Assembly (NCBI GenBank): GCA_038212305.1 | Contig: JBBQUP010000043.1 | Location: forward strand, 1-28,121 | Length of the DNA stretch: 28,121 bases | Reading direction: 5' to 3' | Origin: JBBQUP01 sp038212305 | GTDB taxonomy: Bacteria; Bacteroidota; Bacteroidia; Bacteroidales; Marinilabiliaceae | Part shown: piece by piece, positions 17,316-26,016 of the stretch | Numbering within the stretch: position 1 is the stretch's first letter | How the letters are laid out: each line of letters starts with the position of its first letter | Notes under the pieces: model-generated | Seen by the model: only the letters and a program-made list of their open reading frames with translations | Database searches by the model: none | Told to the model about the DNA's origin: nothing | Position numbers and translations under genes: made by a program

Positions 17316-17387
17316 AAAAGATGTGAGATTGTTCGAAAAAATCGAAACCTTTATTCGTTAAATAGAGTAAAAAACCACATCTCTTTT
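17316..17387 (+). terminator. Possible terminator after the arginase-fold gene
   Basis: AGATGTG (17319-17325) can pair with CACATCT (17376-17382) across a 50-nt loop that itself has a small TTCGA/TCGAA hairpin; CTTTT follows. The long loop makes this weak. If real, it would separate topA and the arginase-fold gene from the T9SS genes. Confidence 0.35.
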
Positions 17388-17480
17388 ATGCAAGGAATTT
17401 TTTTTTGATGCAATTGTTTACTAGATTTATCAAATAAATTGTCACCTACAAAGAGAGTATTTATAAGTATATTTTACAGG

Positions 17481-18434
17481 ATGCGTCTGTTATTAATAAT
17501 ATTTTTATTATTTTGGACGAGTCAAGTAGCTGTTAAAGGGCAACACGATGCTCAATTCAGTCAGAATATGTTTAATTTACTGACCATTAATCCTGGTTAT
17601 GCAGGAATGTCTGATGCGGTTAATTTGCAAGCGATCAGCAGACAGCAATGGGTTGGGACAGATGGAAGGCCAAAAACAACGGTTTTTGGAGGAGATGCAC
17701 CGGTATCTTTTTTTGGTCAGGAAATAGGTGTAGGTTTAAGCTTTTATAATGATCAGATCGGGTTTTTAAACGATATATCTTTTCAAACAAGTTTTTCTTA
17801 CAAAATTGATTTGGGTGAAGGACGTTTGGGAGCAGGAATAAAGTTGGGAGTAGTTAACCAAACATTAAAACCTACTTGGTACGTTCCTACAGTAAATGGA
17901 CAAACTGATTTTTTCTCAGGCACTGATCCTGGATTAATTGATAAAGAAGGATCAGGAACCCTATTTGATGGAGGACTTGGATTATTTTATCAGCAAAAAG
18001 GATGGTATGCAGGGATTTCGGGTTTGCACCTGTTTAATAAAGGAAAAGAGTTCGATAATGGGTATTTTACTTATTTTAGAAAAACTTGGTACTTTACAGG
18101 TGGTTACGATATAAAATCGAAAAACAAATCCTATGTTTGGAAACCATCGATATTGATTAAAACAGATGGAGCCAGTATTCAAAGTGATTTCAATTTAAAT
18201 GTATTGATAAACAAAAAATACTGGGGAGGAATGAGTTATAGAATACAAGATGCTATAGTATTGTTGGGAGGAATTGAATTAAAAAGCGGATTAAAAATCG
18301 GTTATAGTTTTGACATTCCAATCTCAGTTTATGGTAGAAATAGTTCTGGTTCACATGAACTTTCAATTGGTTACTTATTCGATTTAAACTTCGAAAAGAA
18401 AAGCAAACGATATAAAAGTGTTAGATATTTATAA
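17481..18434 (+). CDS. PorP/SprF-family type IX secretion membrane protein
   Basis: The protein belongs to the PorP/SprF family of outer-membrane beta-barrel proteins linked to T9SS and to attachment of secreted adhesins. I start it at ATG 17481, giving about 317 residues; an upstream in-frame TTG (17439) would add an implausible 14-residue prefix before the signal peptide. The signal peptide (residues 1-20) ends near VKGQHDAQFSQ. The family N-terminal signature NLLTINPGYAGM is clear, followed by RQQWVG. Alternating hydrophobic strands run to a C-terminal ELSIGYLFDL. gldK follows 32 bp later, so it is probably the first gene of the gld operon. Confidence 0.88.
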   Translation: MRLLLIIFLLFWTSQVAVKGQHDAQFSQNMFNLLTINPGYAGMSDAVNLQAISRQQWVGTDGRPKTTVFGGDAPVSFFGQEIGVGLSFYNDQIGFLNDISFQTSFSYKIDLGEGRLGAGIKLGVVNQTLKPTWYVPTVNGQTDFFSGTDPGLIDKEGSGTLFDGGLGLFYQQKGWYAGISGLHLFNKGKEFDNGYFTYFRKTWYFTGGYDIKSKNKSYVWKPSILIKTDGASIQSDFNLNVLINKKYWGGMSYRIQDAIVLLGGIELKSGLKIGYSFDIPISVYGRNSSGSHELSIGYLFDLNFEKKSKRYKSVRYL

Positions 18435-18466
18435 AAGTGATTTGAAATAATTCAGATACATACATT

Positions 18467-19795
18467 ATGAAGAAAGTACTTGCCCTAAGTGTTATTGTAA
18501 TCATCGTTCTCAGCAGTTGCGGGAAATCGGTGAACGGCGAGCTTACCGGGGTGTCCCGTCATGGGTCTTTTTACGAACCAGATCCATTCGGCATGCTATT
18601 TATTCCCCAGGGAAGCTTTAACATGGGTCCTAATGATCAGGATATTGCCTGGTCGTTGACCTCTCAGACTAAAACTGTTTCACTTCGTTCGTTTTGGATG
18701 GATGAAACTGAAATCACTAATAGCGAATATCGCCAGTTTGTGGAGTGGGTTCGCGATTCAATCGCTCGAAGATTGTTAGGTGATCAATTTGAGGATTTTT
18801 TAGTTACTCAAGATGAACTTGGTAACGAGATAGATCCACCATATCTAAATTGGGAAACCGAAATTGAATGGGATAATCAAGAGTATGCCGAAATATTGGA
18901 TGAATTATATTTACCTGAAAATGAAAGATTTTTCAGACGTAAAGAAATTGATTCAAGAAAATTAACCTACGAGTACGAATGGGTTGATCTTCAGCAAGCT
19001 GCCAAAAAAGGTAATCGATATAATTTCGAGACAAAGCAATACGAAGGAATGGTCTATGATCAAAAAGGGCAAGAACGTGAAATTAAGGATCGATCGGCTT
19101 TTATAATGAAAGATGCTGTTAATGTGTATCCTGATACATTGTGTTGGATTGCCGATTTCACCTATTCATTTAATGAGCCTTGGACTGAAATGTATTTCTG
19201 GCATCCTGGTTTTGATGAATACCCAGTAGTTGGTGTTAATTGGAAACAAGCCACTGCATTTTGTATTTGGAGAACTCAATTGCTAAACAATTATTTGATA
19301 TCAAAAGGGCAACCTTGGGTTATGTCCTATCGTTTACCAACCGAAGCTGAGTGGGAATATGCTGCTCGTGGAGGATTAGATAACGCAATGTACCCTTGGG
19401 GTGGTATGTATACTCGTAACGATAAAGGTTGCTTTTTAGCTAACTTTAAACCATTAAGAGGCCGATACAGCGATGATGGTGGTAATACGACTGTAGCAGT
19501 GGCAACTTATGCACCAAACGATTTTGGATTGTTTGATATGTCAGGAAATATTGCAGAATGGACTTCAAGTTCATTTGATGAATCATCGTATAGTTTTACC
19601 CACGATTTTAATCCATCATATAAATATAATGCTTTACCCGATGATCCAAGCGTAATGAAGCGCAAAGTCATACGAGGAGGTTCATGGAAAGATGTTGGTT
19701 ATTTTTTACAGTGTGGTACGAGAACGTATGAATATCAAGATTCAGCTAAGTCATTTGTTGGATTCCGATGTGTGAGAGATTATATTGGGGATTAA
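18467..19795 (+). CDS. gldK: Type IX secretion/gliding lipoprotein GldK
   Basis: GldK (PorK) is an outer-membrane lipoprotein on the periplasmic side that forms the T9SS ring with GldN. The signal peptide ends in a lipobox with Cys18 (VLSSC). The mature part has a formylglycine-generating-enzyme/SUMF1-type fold: FIPQGSFNMG, MDETEITNSEYRQFVEW, RLPTEAEWEYAARGG, GNIAEWTSS, RGGSWKD and FRCVRD. This domain is thought to be structural in GldK, not enzymatic. Length (442) fits the family. The residues after Cys18 (GKSVN) are not acidic, consistent with retention on the periplasmic side. Genes L, M and N follow in the usual order. Confidence 0.95.
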   Translation: MKKVLALSVIVIIVLSSCGKSVNGELTGVSRHGSFYEPDPFGMLFIPQGSFNMGPNDQDIAWSLTSQTKTVSLRSFWMDETEITNSEYRQFVEWVRDSIARRLLGDQFEDFLVTQDELGNEIDPPYLNWETEIEWDNQEYAEILDELYLPENERFFRRKEIDSRKLTYEYEWVDLQQAAKKGNRYNFETKQYEGMVYDQKGQEREIKDRSAFIMKDAVNVYPDTLCWIADFTYSFNEPWTEMYFWHPGFDEYPVVGVNWKQATAFCIWRTQLLNNYLISKGQPWVMSYRLPTEAEWEYAARGGLDNAMYPWGGMYTRNDKGCFLANFKPLRGRYSDDGGNTTVAVATYAPNDFGLFDMSGNIAEWTSSSFDESSYSFTHDFNPSYKYNALPDDPSVMKRKVIRGGSWKDVGYFLQCGTRTYEYQDSAKSFVGFRCVRDYIGD

Positions 19796-19839
19796 GCCGT
19801 TATTTTTTAGTTGAGTGTTAGAAACAAAAAATTGATCAT

Positions 19840-20823
19840 ATGAGTATTACCGAATTTATTGAAAGTCCAGGGTATAAAAAAATAATGGGCAAAGTTTATG
19901 GTCTTGGAGCATCTGTAGTAATACTTGGTGCTTTATGGAAAATTTTACACTTGCCTGGAGCATCATATATGTTAATAGCTGGTTTAGGTACTGAAGCCAT
20001 TATTTTTGCGCTTTCAGCATTTGAACCTCCACACCAAATGCCCGATTGGAGTTTAGTGTATCCGGAATTAGTAGGGTTAGAATCAACAGAACCTCGCCAT
20101 CAGGGGGGTGGCGGGCATGGAGGTGGTAGCGATTTAGCTGCTTTAATTCAAAGTGGACATTTGGAAGATGATGTAATTGCCAAGCTATCAGATGGAATTA
20201 AAAAATTAAATACTACAACAGCTCAATTGTCCGATTTATCTGAAGCAAACGTAGCTACTGATAGTTATTTGAAAAATATGCAAGCTGCAACTAGCTCTGT
20301 TTCTGTATTATCAAATAGCCAGTTAAAAACAGCACAGGTTTTAGAATCTTCAGTTGGTGTTTTAGCTCAATCGTACGATAGTGCTGCACAAACAATTACC
20401 AATTCGGGTAATCGTTTTGCTGAGCAAATGGATAGTTCAGGACAGAAAATTGTTTCTGACTTAACAAAATCAGGAGAACAAATGGTGTCAGCCTATTCTC
20501 AATTGAGTCAAAGTATGAGTCAAGATATGAATAAAGTGGTCGAAAACAGTCAAGGATACGTTCAGCAATTAGAAGGTATGAATGGTAATTTGGCTGCCAT
20601 TAATTCCGTGTACGAATTGCAGTTAAAAAGCACTCAAACTCAGATGCAGTCAGCTAATGATATGACTAAGAGTTTTGAAACAATAAAACTGCAAATGACA
20701 CAGTCGGCAATCGATTCCCTTGCATATAAGGAGCAGATGGCTGTTCTGAGTAAATCGGTAGCTGAACTTAATACCATTTATAGTAATATGCTAAGCGCAA
20801 TGAATATAAGTGGTCGTTCTTAA
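19840..20823 (+). CDS. gldL: Type IX secretion/gliding motor protein GldL
   Basis: GldL (PorL) is the inner-membrane stator-like part of the proton-driven GldLM motor that powers T9SS and gliding. The 327-residue protein starts with two transmembrane helices, about residues 19-36 and 42-60. The second contains a membrane-buried glutamate, Glu52 (AGLGTEAIIFAL), which fits the glutamate known to be essential in this family; Lys34 and His37 lie at the loop. A Gly/His-rich stretch (about 89-95) and a long Gln/Ser-rich coiled-coil-like cytoplasmic domain follow. It starts 44 bp after gldK and is 24 bp from gldM. Confidence 0.95.
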   Translation: MSITEFIESPGYKKIMGKVYGLGASVVILGALWKILHLPGASYMLIAGLGTEAIIFALSAFEPPHQMPDWSLVYPELVGLESTEPRHQGGGGHGGGSDLAALIQSGHLEDDVIAKLSDGIKKLNTTTAQLSDLSEANVATDSYLKNMQAATSSVSVLSNSQLKTAQVLESSVGVLAQSYDSAAQTITNSGNRFAEQMDSSGQKIVSDLTKSGEQMVSAYSQLSQSMSQDMNKVVENSQGYVQQLEGMNGNLAAINSVYELQLKSTQTQMQSANDMTKSFETIKLQMTQSAIDSLAYKEQMAVLSKSVAELNTIYSNMLSAMNISGRS

Positions 20824-20847
20824 TAATCTTAACCTAATTCCTGTAAT

Positions 20848-22404
20848 ATGAGTGGAGGTAACTGCCCCGAAACGCCCAGGCAAAAGATGATTGGAATGAT
20901 GTATCTTTTCCTGACGGCAATGTTGGCATTGAACGTTTCGGGAGATTTGCTTAAAGCATTCCAATTGGTCGACGAAAGCATTAAGCATACCATTGTAACT
21001 GTCGAAAATAAGAATAGTGCATTATATCGTCAATTTGGAAAATCGTTATCAGATAATGAAGAAAAGGTTAGAGATAAATATGATGCAGCACAGAAAATTC
21101 GAATTGCAGCAGATAGTTTAGCAAAACATATTGATGAGCTTAAGTTGTTAATTGTACATACTGTTGATGGACCAGAAGCTACAATCGATAATTACACTGC
21201 AATCGATAATCAGGATGTAGCTGCTCAAGTTATGATAACAGAGAAACGTGGAGCAAGAAGTAATGAATTAAAGGAACAAATTGGAACTTATAAAGAATTG
21301 TTGTTGAGTTACATTGATGTAAATGATTCAATATTTCGAAATAGTATAAAAACAACATTACAAACAAATGATCCACCTTCGAAGGATGGAGAACCTGCTA
21401 AATCTTGGGAAGGAGAAAAGTTTGAACACATACCTTTATCTGCGTCGTTTGCATTGATGAGTAAAATGAGGAGTGATGTCCGTAATACTGAAGCTGATGT
21501 AGTTCGATATCTTTTTGCTAAAATTGATGAAAGTTCGTTTAAGTTTTCAACGATAGAGCCATTGGTGATTCCGAAATCGGAAATAGTTATTCGAGGAGGT
21601 GAATATTATGCCGAAATAATGGTTGCAGCGCGTGATGAAACTATGGATCCGCGAGTTAAAGTTAACGGCGTTGAAGTAATGGTAGATGAGCAAGGTAAAG
21701 GCATATATAAAGTAGCAGCATCAAGTATTGGTAAAAAGACTTGGACTGGAGTTATTGAAGTTTTGGGGCCAACAGGTTTATGGCAACCTTATCCGGTAAA
21801 AGGAGAATACGAGGTGATTGAACCAATGGTTGTAATTAGTCCAACTAAAATGAATGTATTTTACGAAGGAGTAGTTAATCCTGTAAGTATTTCAGTACCT
21901 GGTGTTTCATCGAAAGATATAAAAGCAAGTATAACCAATGGCCGAATTGTTCCGAGGGGTAACTCTTTTGATGTAACTATTAATCAAGGAACTGCAGGTG
22001 GTAAAGCCATAATAAATGTTGTTGCACAAATTGATGGAAAATCGCGGTCTATGGGCAACATGGAATTTCGGATAAAGCGTATTCCTCCGCCAATAGCTAA
22101 AGTAGCAGGTAAAAATGAAGGAAAAATTGCGAAGGGATTGCTAATTGCTCAATCGGGAATTTTTGCTGAAATGGAAGATTTTGATTTTGAATTAGAATAT
22201 AATGTAACTCGCTTTGTAGTTTCTACGTTAAAGAATGGGTATATTGTAGACGAACCATCAACTAACAATCGATTTACAGATGCTCAAAAATTGTTGATTA
22301 ACGGTTGTCAGCGAGGAACAAAAGTGTTTATCAGTGATATTAAGGCTGTTGGACCTGACAAAGTGACTAAGAGTTTAGGAAGTATAACAATTACAATAGA
22401 TTAA
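20848..22404 (+). CDS. gldM: Type IX secretion/gliding motor protein GldM
   Basis: GldM (PorM) has a single N-terminal inner-membrane helix (about residues 14-33, MIGMMYLFLTAMLALNV) that pairs with GldL helices. Its periplasmic beta-domains reach the GldKN ring and transmit motor torque. The 518-residue length is standard. It begins MSGGNCPETPRQKMIGMMYL, which is typical of the family. PMVVISPTKMNVFYEGVVNP marks the later beta-domains. The protein is complete and ends before gldN, 25 bp downstream. Confidence 0.96.
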   Translation: MSGGNCPETPRQKMIGMMYLFLTAMLALNVSGDLLKAFQLVDESIKHTIVTVENKNSALYRQFGKSLSDNEEKVRDKYDAAQKIRIAADSLAKHIDELKLLIVHTVDGPEATIDNYTAIDNQDVAAQVMITEKRGARSNELKEQIGTYKELLLSYIDVNDSIFRNSIKTTLQTNDPPSKDGEPAKSWEGEKFEHIPLSASFALMSKMRSDVRNTEADVVRYLFAKIDESSFKFSTIEPLVIPKSEIVIRGGEYYAEIMVAARDETMDPRVKVNGVEVMVDEQGKGIYKVAASSIGKKTWTGVIEVLGPTGLWQPYPVKGEYEVIEPMVVISPTKMNVFYEGVVNPVSISVPGVSSKDIKASITNGRIVPRGNSFDVTINQGTAGGKAIINVVAQIDGKSRSMGNMEFRIKRIPPPIAKVAGKNEGKIAKGLLIAQSGIFAEMEDFDFELEYNVTRFVVSTLKNGYIVDEPSTNNRFTDAQKLLINGCQRGTKVFISDIKAVGPDKVTKSLGSITITID

Positions 22405-22429
22405 GATATAACCAAATAAATAGCGAACA

Positions 22430-23278
22430 ATGAAAAAAGTGTTCTTATTCTTTCTTCTGATTGGAACAATAGCTCCAATCAGTCGCATTCAAGCTCAAGA
22501 AGTATTGGATGGCCTGTATGAAAAGGCTCATGTTATCAATAATAAGCCAATTCCTTTTCCATATGTTCGAGAAGCAGATGTATTATGGGCTAAAAAAGTG
22601 TGGCGAATTGTAGATTTGCGTGAGCGGATGAATTTGCCTTTATATTACCCTATTCAAGCTATGGATGATAGATATAGCCTGATTAATTTGTTAATGAATG
22701 GAATTCAATACGAAGGGTTAACTGCTTATTCCGCTAAAGGTAACGACGAATTTAAGGTGCCATTAAGTTGGGAGCAAGTCATGTTTGAAATGGGATCGGT
22801 GGCTGATACTCAGGAAGTTCAGAATGCGGTTACAGGACTTTTTGAAAAGAAGGTAATTGGTGCAGAACTTCGTTCAGATGAGGTTAAACAAATAATGCTG
22901 AAGGAGATTTGGTTCTTTGACCGTAATTATTCTCGTTTGGATGTTCGCATTATTGGTTTATGTCCAATTCGCGAATATGTAACTTCAGCAGGAGGAACTG
23001 AGGAGTTTGCAAAAAAACAGGTTTTCTGGATCTATTTTAATCAGGTTCGGCCATTATTTGCGAAACACGAGGTTTTTAATCCAAAGAATGATGCTCAACG
23101 AAGAACTTTTGATGATATTTTTATAAAAAGATATTTTGGATCATATGTTGTTCGTGAAGCAAATGTATACAATAACCGAAATATTGAGCAGTATGCAGCA
23201 GGTTTAGATGCTATGTTGGAAGCAGAAAGAATTAAGAATGAGATTTTTACATTCGAGCATGATATGTGGCAATTTTAA
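22430..23278 (+). CDS. gldN: Type IX secretion/gliding ring protein GldN
   Basis: GldN (PorN) is a periplasmic protein that forms the outer-membrane-associated ring with GldK. It has an N-terminal signal peptide with probable cleavage near residue 22 (RIQA, then QEVLDG). The mature part carries family motifs such as VLWAKKVWRIVDLRERMN, NQVRPLFAKHEVFNPKND and RTFDDIFIKRYFGSYVVRE. The length (282) is normal. It is the last gene of the operon and is followed 20 bp later by a strong terminator. Confidence 0.95.
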   Translation: MKKVFLFFLLIGTIAPISRIQAQEVLDGLYEKAHVINNKPIPFPYVREADVLWAKKVWRIVDLRERMNLPLYYPIQAMDDRYSLINLLMNGIQYEGLTAYSAKGNDEFKVPLSWEQVMFEMGSVADTQEVQNAVTGLFEKKVIGAELRSDEVKQIMLKEIWFFDRNYSRLDVRIIGLCPIREYVTSAGGTEEFAKKQVFWIYFNQVRPLFAKHEVFNPKNDAQRRTFDDIFIKRYFGSYVVREANVYNNRNIEQYAAGLDAMLEAERIKNEIFTFEHDMWQF

Positions 23279-23297
23279 TTATACCGTTAATAATATT

Positions 23298-23335
23298 AAA
23301 ATAAGGGGTTCGATTTATCGAATCCCTTATTTTTT
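23298..23335 (+). terminator. Rho-independent terminator after gldN
   Basis: AAAATAAGGGGTTCGA (23298-23313) pairs with TCGAATCCCTTATTTT (23318-23333) with one G-T pair, and a TTTA tetraloop. T residues follow. It begins 20 bp after the gldN stop and closes the sprF-like/gldKLMN operon. Confidence 0.85.
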
Positions 23336-23440
23336 GAATTTTAATTAAATATTTAACGAACTAACTCTGATTGTGATTTAATAAGTTGTTAATATTCAGA
23401 TGCAATGAAGGTGGTTGATTGTATCCTAAATTATTAATTC

Positions 23441-23506
23441 TTAACATTATCTTAATATTAGCAACTAAATTAAATGAGTTTTATAGGTGTAGAATTTTTA
23501 TTTTTA
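23441..23506 (+). promoter_or_regulatory. Pho-box-like direct repeats and promoter of the histidine kinase gene
   Basis: Two heptamers, TTAACAT (23441-23447) and TTAATAT (23452-23458), are spaced 11 bp start to start. A -7-like element TATTTTTA lies at 23499-23506. The repeats start 58 and 47 bp upstream of it, the same distances as two of the three repeats before the response regulator gene. The spacing is that of PhoB/PhoP dimer sites. Confidence 0.55.
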
Positions 23507-23577
23507 CACCATTTATTGATGTTTTACATTCCCAGTTTTAATAATTAATTTGATTACAATAAGTTAACTTTTAAATT

Positions 23578-24609
23578 TTGAAAACAACCGAGTCTCATCG
23601 CATTGCTGGAATTGCATCTGTAGGTGTAATTATTTTTGCAGGCTTATTTTTTGCTGTGAATTATTTTAGTGACCAACTTTTTTTCTCATTATTATTTAGT
23701 TTACCAGTATTGTTTTTCATCTCATTTATGCTTATCAATTGGTTGATTCGTGAGTTTATTGACAACAAGATTAAGCCTATATATAAAACCATTCATAGTT
23801 TTAAACCTAATTCATCTTCGGCTATTGGGGAACAAGAGGATTTATTTACACGAGTAAATGATGAAGTAGGAAATTGGATGACAGGCAGAATTAAAGAAAT
23901 TCAAGAATTGCGTGATCTGGAAAAGTATAGAAAGGAATTCTTAGGAAACGTAAGTCACGAATTAAAAACACCGATTTTTAATATACAAGGTTATGTATTA
24001 ACTTTAATTGATGGAGGGATGGATGATCCCAATATAAATTTATTGTATCTTAAAAGAACCGAAAAGAGCATTGATCGAATGATATCAATCATTGAAGATT
24101 TAGAGTCGATATCAAAGCTTGAATCGGGAGAATTGGAGTTACATAAAGAGTCGTTTTTATTATATAATTTATTGACTGATGTTGTGGATTCTCTAGAAAT
24201 TAGAGGGCGCGAAAAGAATATAAAACTGCAATTTGGTAAAAATACAGCTCGTGACACTTTAGTTTTTGCAGATAAGCAGAGAATTTATCAGGTTTTAATG
24301 AATTTGCTTATTAATTCTATTAATTATGGCAAAAAAGGAGGTGCTACCACCATACGGTTTTATGATATGGATAATTTGGTATTAATTGAGATTAAAGATG
24401 ATGGCTTAGGTATTAGTCAGCATGATTTGCCAAGGATATTTGAACGGTTTTATAGAGCTGATAAAAGTAGAAGTCGAGAACAAGGAGGAACTGGTTTGGG
24501 ATTGGCTATTGTTAAGCACCTAATTGAAGCACATAAACAAACAATTAATGTAAGTAGTCGATTAGGTGTTGGAACATCGTTTACGTTCACTTTAGAAAAA
24601 TCGATTTAA
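23578..24609 (+). CDS. Sensor histidine kinase, PhoR-like
   Basis: This 343-residue kinase has two hydrophobic helices (about residues 9-30 and 33-55) with almost no periplasmic loop, unlike sensors with a large outside domain. The cytoplasmic kinase follows: H-box SHELKTP with His127, N-box NLLINSINYG, G1 DDGLGI, F-box FERFYRADKSR and G2 GGTGLGLAI. No PAS domain is evident. The start must be non-ATG: TTG at 23578 (or the ATT before it), directly after an in-frame stop; the next ATG would remove both membrane helices. Pho-box-like repeats upstream and the paired regulator downstream support a phosphate-response role, by inference. Confidence 0.88.
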   Translation: MKTTESHRIAGIASVGVIIFAGLFFAVNYFSDQLFFSLLFSLPVLFFISFMLINWLIREFIDNKIKPIYKTIHSFKPNSSSAIGEQEDLFTRVNDEVGNWMTGRIKEIQELRDLEKYRKEFLGNVSHELKTPIFNIQGYVLTLIDGGMDDPNINLLYLKRTEKSIDRMISIIEDLESISKLESGELELHKESFLLYNLLTDVVDSLEIRGREKNIKLQFGKNTARDTLVFADKQRIYQVLMNLLINSINYGKKGGATTIRFYDMDNLVLIEIKDDGLGISQHDLPRIFERFYRADKSRSREQGGTGLGLAIVKHLIEAHKQTINVSSRLGVGTSFTFTLEKSI

Positions 24610-24671
24610 CACAATATTAACATATGGTTAATATTATTAAAGTATTGAAAATAATCTAATTAGTATCTTTA
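24606..24671 (+). promoter_or_regulatory. Triple 11-bp-spaced Pho-box-like repeats and promoter of the response regulator gene
   Basis: TTAACAC (24606), TTAACAT (24617) and TTAATAT (24628) occur at exact 11-bp steps. They are followed by TTG (24645-24647), 16 bp, and TATCTTTA (24664-24671), which resembles the Bacteroidetes -7 element. The first repeat overlaps the kinase stop codon. This predicts binding by the regulator to its own promoter. Confidence 0.6.
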
Positions 24672-24686
24672 CATAAAAAAAATAAC

Positions 24687-25391
24687 ATGTTGAATGATCC
24701 ATACCGCATATTATTGGTTGATGATGAACCTGATATTATTGAGTTTCTTGGTTATAATTTAGTTAAAGAAGGATTTCTTATAAAAACAGCTTCGAATGGT
24801 ATTGATGCTGTTAAGGAAGCTAAGGCATTTCATCCTCATTTAATTTTATTAGATGTTATGATGCCAGGAATGGATGGGATAGAAACATGTGAGGAGATTA
24901 AGAAACTTCCTGAACTTAAAAGTTCGATAATTGCTTTTTTAACCGCTCGCGGTGAAGATTATTCTCAAATTGCAGGTTTTGATGCAGGAGCAGATGATTA
25001 TATCACTAAGCCTGTAAAGCCTAAGGTGCTAATAAGTCGGATTAAGGCTCTTTTAAAGCGATTAAATCGAGTAGAAAGTACTGGAGCTTCCTCTGGTTCA
25101 AGTGTTGCTCCTATGGTGGTAGGAGATATTATTATTGACCGTGAACGCTATATTGTTTCTCATGGAGAAAAACAACTTGAACTTCCAAAAAAGGAGTTTG
25201 AATTGCTAATATTATTAGCTTCTAAACCTGATAGAGTTTTTACTCGCGATGAAATTTATTCTTCTGTATGGGGAGATAATATTATTGTTGGGGATCGTAC
25301 AATTGATGTTCATATTCGTAAGCTTCGTGAAAAACTGGGCCAAGATTATATTAAAACGATTAAAGGAGTGGGTTACAAGTTTGTTGACTAG
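24687..25391 (+). CDS. OmpR/PhoB-family response regulator
   Basis: This 234-residue regulator has an N-terminal receiver domain with acidic pocket Asp12/Asp13, phospho-acceptor Asp56 (LILLDVMMPGMDG), a conserved Thr in FLTARGED and Lys in DYITKPVKP. The C-terminal winged-helix domain has LPKKEFELLILLASKP, VFTRDEIYSSVWGD and GDRTIDVHIRKLREKLG, and KGVGYKFVD. It is the partner of the kinase 77 bp upstream, with its own promoter between them. The upstream 11-bp direct repeats suit a PhoB-type dimer and suggest autoregulation. PhoB is the most likely identity, but other OmpR-family regulators cannot be excluded. Its stop shares the CTAG tetramer with the stop of the convergent HAD gene. Confidence 0.92.
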   Translation: MLNDPYRILLVDDEPDIIEFLGYNLVKEGFLIKTASNGIDAVKEAKAFHPHLILLDVMMPGMDGIETCEEIKKLPELKSSIIAFLTARGEDYSQIAGFDAGADDYITKPVKPKVLISRIKALLKRLNRVESTGASSGSSVAPMVVGDIIIDRERYIVSHGEKQLELPKKEFELLILLASKPDRVFTRDEIYSSVWGDNIIVGDRTIDVHIRKLREKLGQDYIKTIKGVGYKFVD

Positions 25392-25999
25392 AACCAATTA
25401 AGCCATTCCGTTGGGTAGTTTACTACACGTGATTGCATGCCCGTTTTTAAGGCTGATGCAACATTGGCAGGCGAATCATCTAGGAATAATGTTTCAGAGG
25501 CAATAATTTTCGATTTCGTTAATACTTCTTCAAATATTTCTACCGATGGTTTGCTGATATTCATTTTATATGAAAGAAATTTCGTATCAAAAAGCTTTTC
25601 GAAAGAATCTATTTCAGGTATCTTGTCGAGAACAGCATTATAGTGAATTTCGTTTGTGTTGCTCAATAGAAATAGTCTAAACTGGGGTTTTAGTTGCTTG
25701 ATTTTCCGAATTCTCTTGGGGTCGTAATCACCCAACATGGCATTCCATGCATTTATTATTTTTTGATCAGACACATTGATATTTTGACTTTTTCTAATCT
25801 TATCGAAAAAAGTGTACCGATCAATTTGTCCTATTTCAAAATCATGGAAGAAACCATATGATTTAGAGCTGCTTATCAAATCATTAAAATGTTTGAATCC
25901 CAGTTTTTCAAACTCATTAATTGTTTTTAATGTATGTATATCCAGAATAACATTTCCTAAATCGAATATTATATTTTTGATTCCTGACAATGAATTCAT
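25388..25999 (-). CDS. HAD-superfamily hydrolase, YihX-like
   Basis: This 203-residue protein is a HAD phosphatase close in layout to E. coli YihX, a glucose-1-phosphate phosphatase. Motif I is IIFDLGNVILDI, with the nucleophile Asp at about residue 12; the +2 position is Gly instead of the common Asp, as is also seen in YihX. Motif II is LLSNTN, motif III has the Lys in NISKPSVEIFEEVL and motif IV is FLDDSPANV. A helical cap lies between motifs I and II. There is no signal peptide. The substrate is not shown by the sequence. It is convergent with the response regulator and divergent from the tRNA gene. Confidence 0.88.
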   Translation of the reverse strand: MNSLSGIKNIIFDLGNVILDIHTLKTINEFEKLGFKHFNDLISSSKSYGFFHDFEIGQIDRYTFFDKIRKSQNINVSDQKIINAWNAMLGDYDPKRIRKIKQLKPQFRLFLLSNTNEIHYNAVLDKIPEIDSFEKLFDTKFLSYKMNISKPSVEIFEEVLTKSKIIASETLFLDDSPANVASALKTGMQSRVVNYPTEWLNWF

Positions 26000-26016
26000 A
26001 ATTATTTAAAATCTTA

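Noticed and set aside
18510..18620. Slightly GC-richer start of gldK as a sign of transfer
   Set aside because: The gene and its neighbours are in conserved family order, and the change covers only about 100 bp.
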